From: Saprospiraceae bacterium
Lineage (GTDB): Bacteria; Bacteroidota; Bacteroidia; Chitinophagales; Saprospiraceae
Assembly: GCA_014379665.1 (NCBI GenBank)
Contig: JACMLK010000465.1
Span: forward strand, 1-8,343
Direction: 5' to 3'
DNA length: 8,343 nucleotides
The position numbers and the translations under genes were made by a program. How positions within the stretch are numbered: position 1 is the first letter of the stretch; every line of letters starts with the position of its first letter. Below, in pieces: positions 5,963-8,343 of the stretch. The notes under the pieces were generated by a model, which did no database searches, was not told the origin of the DNA, and saw only the letters and a list, made by a program, of their open reading frames with translations.

Positions 5963-8338
5963 TTATTGTTTAATAAACTTTACAGGTGATCTTCCTTCAA
6001 TATCCAGAAGATAAAGGCCTGATGTAAGTGGTGTGGTATTGATATGTACAGTATGGAAATCAAATGTGCCATATGAAACAATAACGCCAAGTATATTCAA
6101 AATCCTGAACTTCAAAGGTTTTATAAATTTTTTATCTTCAAGTTCTACTATGATTTGATTATCAGCAGGGTTTGGATAAACATGGACCGTATTCGAAGTA
6201 TGTACATCTTCTTTAATGGATGAAATAGTTTCTGTTACAAAAAAATTATCAAAACCGGCTTCGACTAAATGACCCTGATTGACATCAGAAACTTCCACCA
6301 GAAGCCGAAGGCTATCTGTGGTACTAATAAAACTTTCCACATCAATGTTCCTAACCTTTTTCCACACTTGAGTTGTTGCAAAAATTTTATCTACGATTAC
6401 TTCTGTTTGTCCGTTTGTCAATTTAACTACGAGTGTGTCATTCACAGGTGTTGAACCCCCTGCGTTAAAGAACCAAACATCATAGTTAAGTTTTGGTGAG
6501 CTGAATTCAGATAAATCCATAGGTGGAGACACTAACACACTTATTCCATTGTCCACATCATCACATCCGGCTCCTCTGATCCCGTTACCGGTAACATAAG
6601 CAAAATTACCGGGATCGTCTGAATCTACGCCGGGATTCGCAATTTTAGTTAAATATTCAGTTTGCTTTGGTATAGATCTGACCCAACCACCTGACATACC
6701 TTGCGTTGAGTTAACTTGCCAGCCCAGTTGTGTTTCAAAGTTATCAGCGTATGCCCTGGATATCCTCGCAGAAAAAGCGTTTTCAGCTCCTTCTCCAATG
6801 ACAAAATGTGGCATATATATGTTTTCGTATCCCCACGAATTGACAAAAAGTTCATAATCTGAAGAGAACAATTGTTGATTCAAAATACCTGTATCGTCTG
6901 TTTGCATCTCATAAGAAAAAGAAGGATTTGAAAGTAAAATATCAGCTTTGATTGGCTCGTCATCAGTGCTTAACAATTCAAAGTGCACATCAAATGTCCG
7001 TTTACGAAGCAATACCGGATTAATATAGGTCACTTCACCTCGAATAAGCTCAACAGCAATATTTTGAGTCACAAAATCAGGGTGTGAAACTTCTACAATA
7101 AAGTTGCCATCATAAGCAAGTCCTGTTTTAAACTCGCCTGCGGGAGACGAAATCTCACTATTCAAATGGTTTGATAATATGTGAATTTTTGCATTTGGTA
7201 TAGCCAGGCCATCTGTGTCTTTTACTATGCCTTCAACATAACAAGCCCTTTTGTAATCAACTTCAATTACAAAAAGACCATTATTAATATCACTGGCATA
7301 TATTAAATTTGATCCGGTAAATGGGAATGCTCCCCAACATCCAAAAAATCCTGTGTGACACGCAGACGGATCTTCCCAGGTGTCATAGTATGCAACTTCT
7401 ATGAGATTGTCCGGTTTATGAGCATCAACAATTCTCACTCCATCAGTGTACCAACTTGTCACCAAATAACCATCATAATAATGTGTATTATGTGGTATTA
7501 CTCCATCATTTTCTCTTTCTAATGGACGAAATTTATCCAGAAGTTTGAAATTTGGCAGATCAGTGATATCATAGGCATCAATATATCCACCTTTTTTTTC
7601 ATCTGTTGTAAATACAAATTTCCCGTCATCGGAAGGCCATGCATTATGGGTGAAACTTCTGGAAGTGGATTGTGTTCCGATTAAAACCGGAAGGGCTTTA
7701 TTTGTAACATCATAAATGGACAACTTTCCTATATTTATTTCTGAAGCATAAAGAGTATCTCCCCTGGTAAATGCATCATGAGAATAAGTAAGATCGGCTG
7801 CTCCTTTAAACTCTGGGATAAGAGGGTCAATATTTAAATCAAAGATTAATACCCCTCGCTTTCCAATGTTACACCCTGCTAAATAAACAAATCCCTTTTC
7901 ATCAATATATAAATTATGACACCTTTGTAATTCAGTAACCTCTGTACCTAAACTGATTAATGGTTTGAAATTTGTATGAGAAATAATCTCAGGAGCATTA
8001 GTCATGTCAATAATTACTAACCCATCTGAACCCTGATCCGTTGTTACATAAAGATGGTCCTTATAACTTTTAATATCACGCCATACAGACTGTGCTCCAT
8101 TTGCTTCATATCTTAATATTGGCAGACTTGGATCTTCAAGAGAAAAAATACTGGTTTTTGTAGCATTACCTATGATAGCATAATTTATATTATCTTTTTT
8201 ATAACCCCAGACATCACTACTATTTTGACCAAAGGAAATATGTGACACTAATTCTGAATTTAAGGTAGATACCTGACATATAACACCTGACTTAAATAAT
8301 AAAAAAAGTGTAAATGCTAAAATGAATTTAATTTTCAT
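5963..8338 (-). CDS. T9SS-exported choice-of-anchor B family protein with carboxypeptidase-regulatory-like and jelly-roll domains
   Basis: The 791-residue protein is probably exported to the cell surface or medium; its function is unknown. Residues 1-21 are a signal peptide (hydrophobic 5-20, QVS after cleavage). Residues about 28-362 match the choice-of-anchor B type, a likely beta-propeller with LVIVD-like repeats: LVIIDMTN (107), VLIFDL (163), LSIYDVTN (206), IDAYDIT (253), VRIVDA (301) and LFVIEVD (355). Histidines recur in RCHN (141), YSHD (187), FTHN (231), PHNTH (283, 286) and ACHTG (328). Residues 366-446 look like a carboxypeptidase-regulatory-like domain (YVEGIVKDTDGLAIPNAKI), with a similar segment at 448-515. 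Residues about 533-701 form a MAM/jelly-roll-like domain (VTGNGIRGAGCDDVDNG, then SPPMDLS and WFFNAGGSTPVNDTL). The end, 718-791, is a type A T9SS sorting domain (VHVYPNPADNQIIVEL to SGLYLLDI and VKFIKQ). The start is ATG at 8336-8338, only 5 bp from the window edge, so its promoter is not visible. Confidence 0.88.
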   Translation of the reverse strand: MKIKFILAFTLFLLFKSGVICQVSTLNSELVSHISFGQNSSDVWGYKKDNINYAIIGNATKTSIFSLEDPSLPILRYEANGAQSVWRDIKSYKDHLYVTTDQGSDGLVIIDMTNAPEIISHTNFKPLISLGTEVTELQRCHNLYIDEKGFVYLAGCNIGKRGVLIFDLNIDPLIPEFKGAADLTYSHDAFTRGDTLYASEINIGKLSIYDVTNKALPVLIGTQSTSRSFTHNAWPSDDGKFVFTTDEKKGGYIDAYDITDLPNFKLLDKFRPLERENDGVIPHNTHYYDGYLVTSWYTDGVRIVDAHKPDNLIEVAYYDTWEDPSACHTGFFGCWGAFPFTGSNLIYASDINNGLFVIEVDYKRACYVEGIVKDTDGLAIPNAKIHILSNHLNSEISSPAGEFKTGLAYDGNFIVEVSHPDFVTQNIAVELIRGEVTYINPVLLRKRTFDVHFELLSTDDEPIKADILLSNPSFSYEMQTDDTGILNQQLFSSDYELFVNSWGYENIYMPHFVIGEGAENAFSARISRAYADNFETQLGWQVNSTQGMSGGWVRSIPKQTEYLTKIANPGVDSDDPGNFAYVTGNGIRGAGCDDVDNGISVLVSPPMDLSEFSSPKLNYDVWFFNAGGSTPVNDTLVVKLTNGQTEVIVDKIFATTQVWKKVRNIDVESFISTTDSLRLLVEVSDVNQGHLVEAGFDNFFVTETISSIKEDVHTSNTVHVYPNPADNQIIVELEDKKFIKPLKFRILNILGVIVSYGTFDFHTVHINTTPLTSGLYLLDIEGRSPVKFIKQ

Positions 8339-8343
8339 AATTG

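Noticed and set aside
6649..6855. 68-residue minus-strand open frame inside the large secreted-protein gene
   Set aside because: It is an alternate frame within a continuous multidomain coding sequence whose domains read through this stretch.
1..8343. tRNA/rRNA genes, CRISPR arrays, insertion sequences, phage genes, toxin-antitoxin or defence genes
   Set aside because: Almost all bases belong to recognisable protein genes, and the short gaps show no cloverleaf, repeat array, terminal inverted repeats or transposase.

Overview
The window looks like chromosomal DNA of a Gram-negative member of the Bacteroidota. Four things support this. The last gene ends in a type IX secretion (T9SS) sorting domain. 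A KDO cytidylyltransferase gene implies lipopolysaccharide. The upstream regions are AT-rich, lack clear Shine-Dalgarno sequences, and carry matches to the Bacteroidota promoter pattern (TTTG, about 19 nt, TAnnTTTG). The fmt and cytidine deaminase sequences have a Bacteroidota flavour. A Saprospiraceae- or Chitinophagaceae-like lineage is plausible but cannot be settled from this window.

Layout, left to right. (1) Positions 1-221, plus strand: the 3' end of a cytidine deaminase gene, overlapping the end of the next gene tail to tail by 20 bp. (2) 202-951, minus: kdsB. (3) 1037-1975, plus: a secreted protein with two LysM domains and a C-terminal RlpA-like double-psi beta-barrel that seems to lack the catalytic aspartate. 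It starts at TTG behind the best promoter match in the window. (4) 1983-4805, minus: a two-gene xylose operon transcribed xylB then xylA. (5) 4978-5904, plus: fmt, divergent from xylB across a 172-bp region with a perfect 16-bp palindrome. (6) 5963-8338, minus: a large secreted multidomain protein (choice-of-anchor B propeller, carboxypeptidase-regulatory-like domain, jelly-roll domain, T9SS sorting domain).

The genes are a mosaic of small transcription units, not one pathway. XylA and XylB form the only clear pathway: xylose to xylulose to xylulose 5-phosphate. KdsB serves outer-membrane LPS, the LysM protein probably acts at peptidoglycan, and the large protein is probably exported to the cell surface. 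Fmt and cytidine deaminase are housekeeping. All three convergent junctions are very tight (20-bp overlap, 7-bp gap, 58-bp gap) and none has a GC-rich hairpin with a T-tract.

No gene-free stretch exceeds 300 bases. I see no RNA gene, mobile element, CRISPR array or long repeat. I do not see a convincing new system. The most interesting items are the T9SS-exported propeller with recurrent histidines, the degenerate LysM/double-psi-barrel protein with its unusual start, and the palindrome next to the xyl operon.
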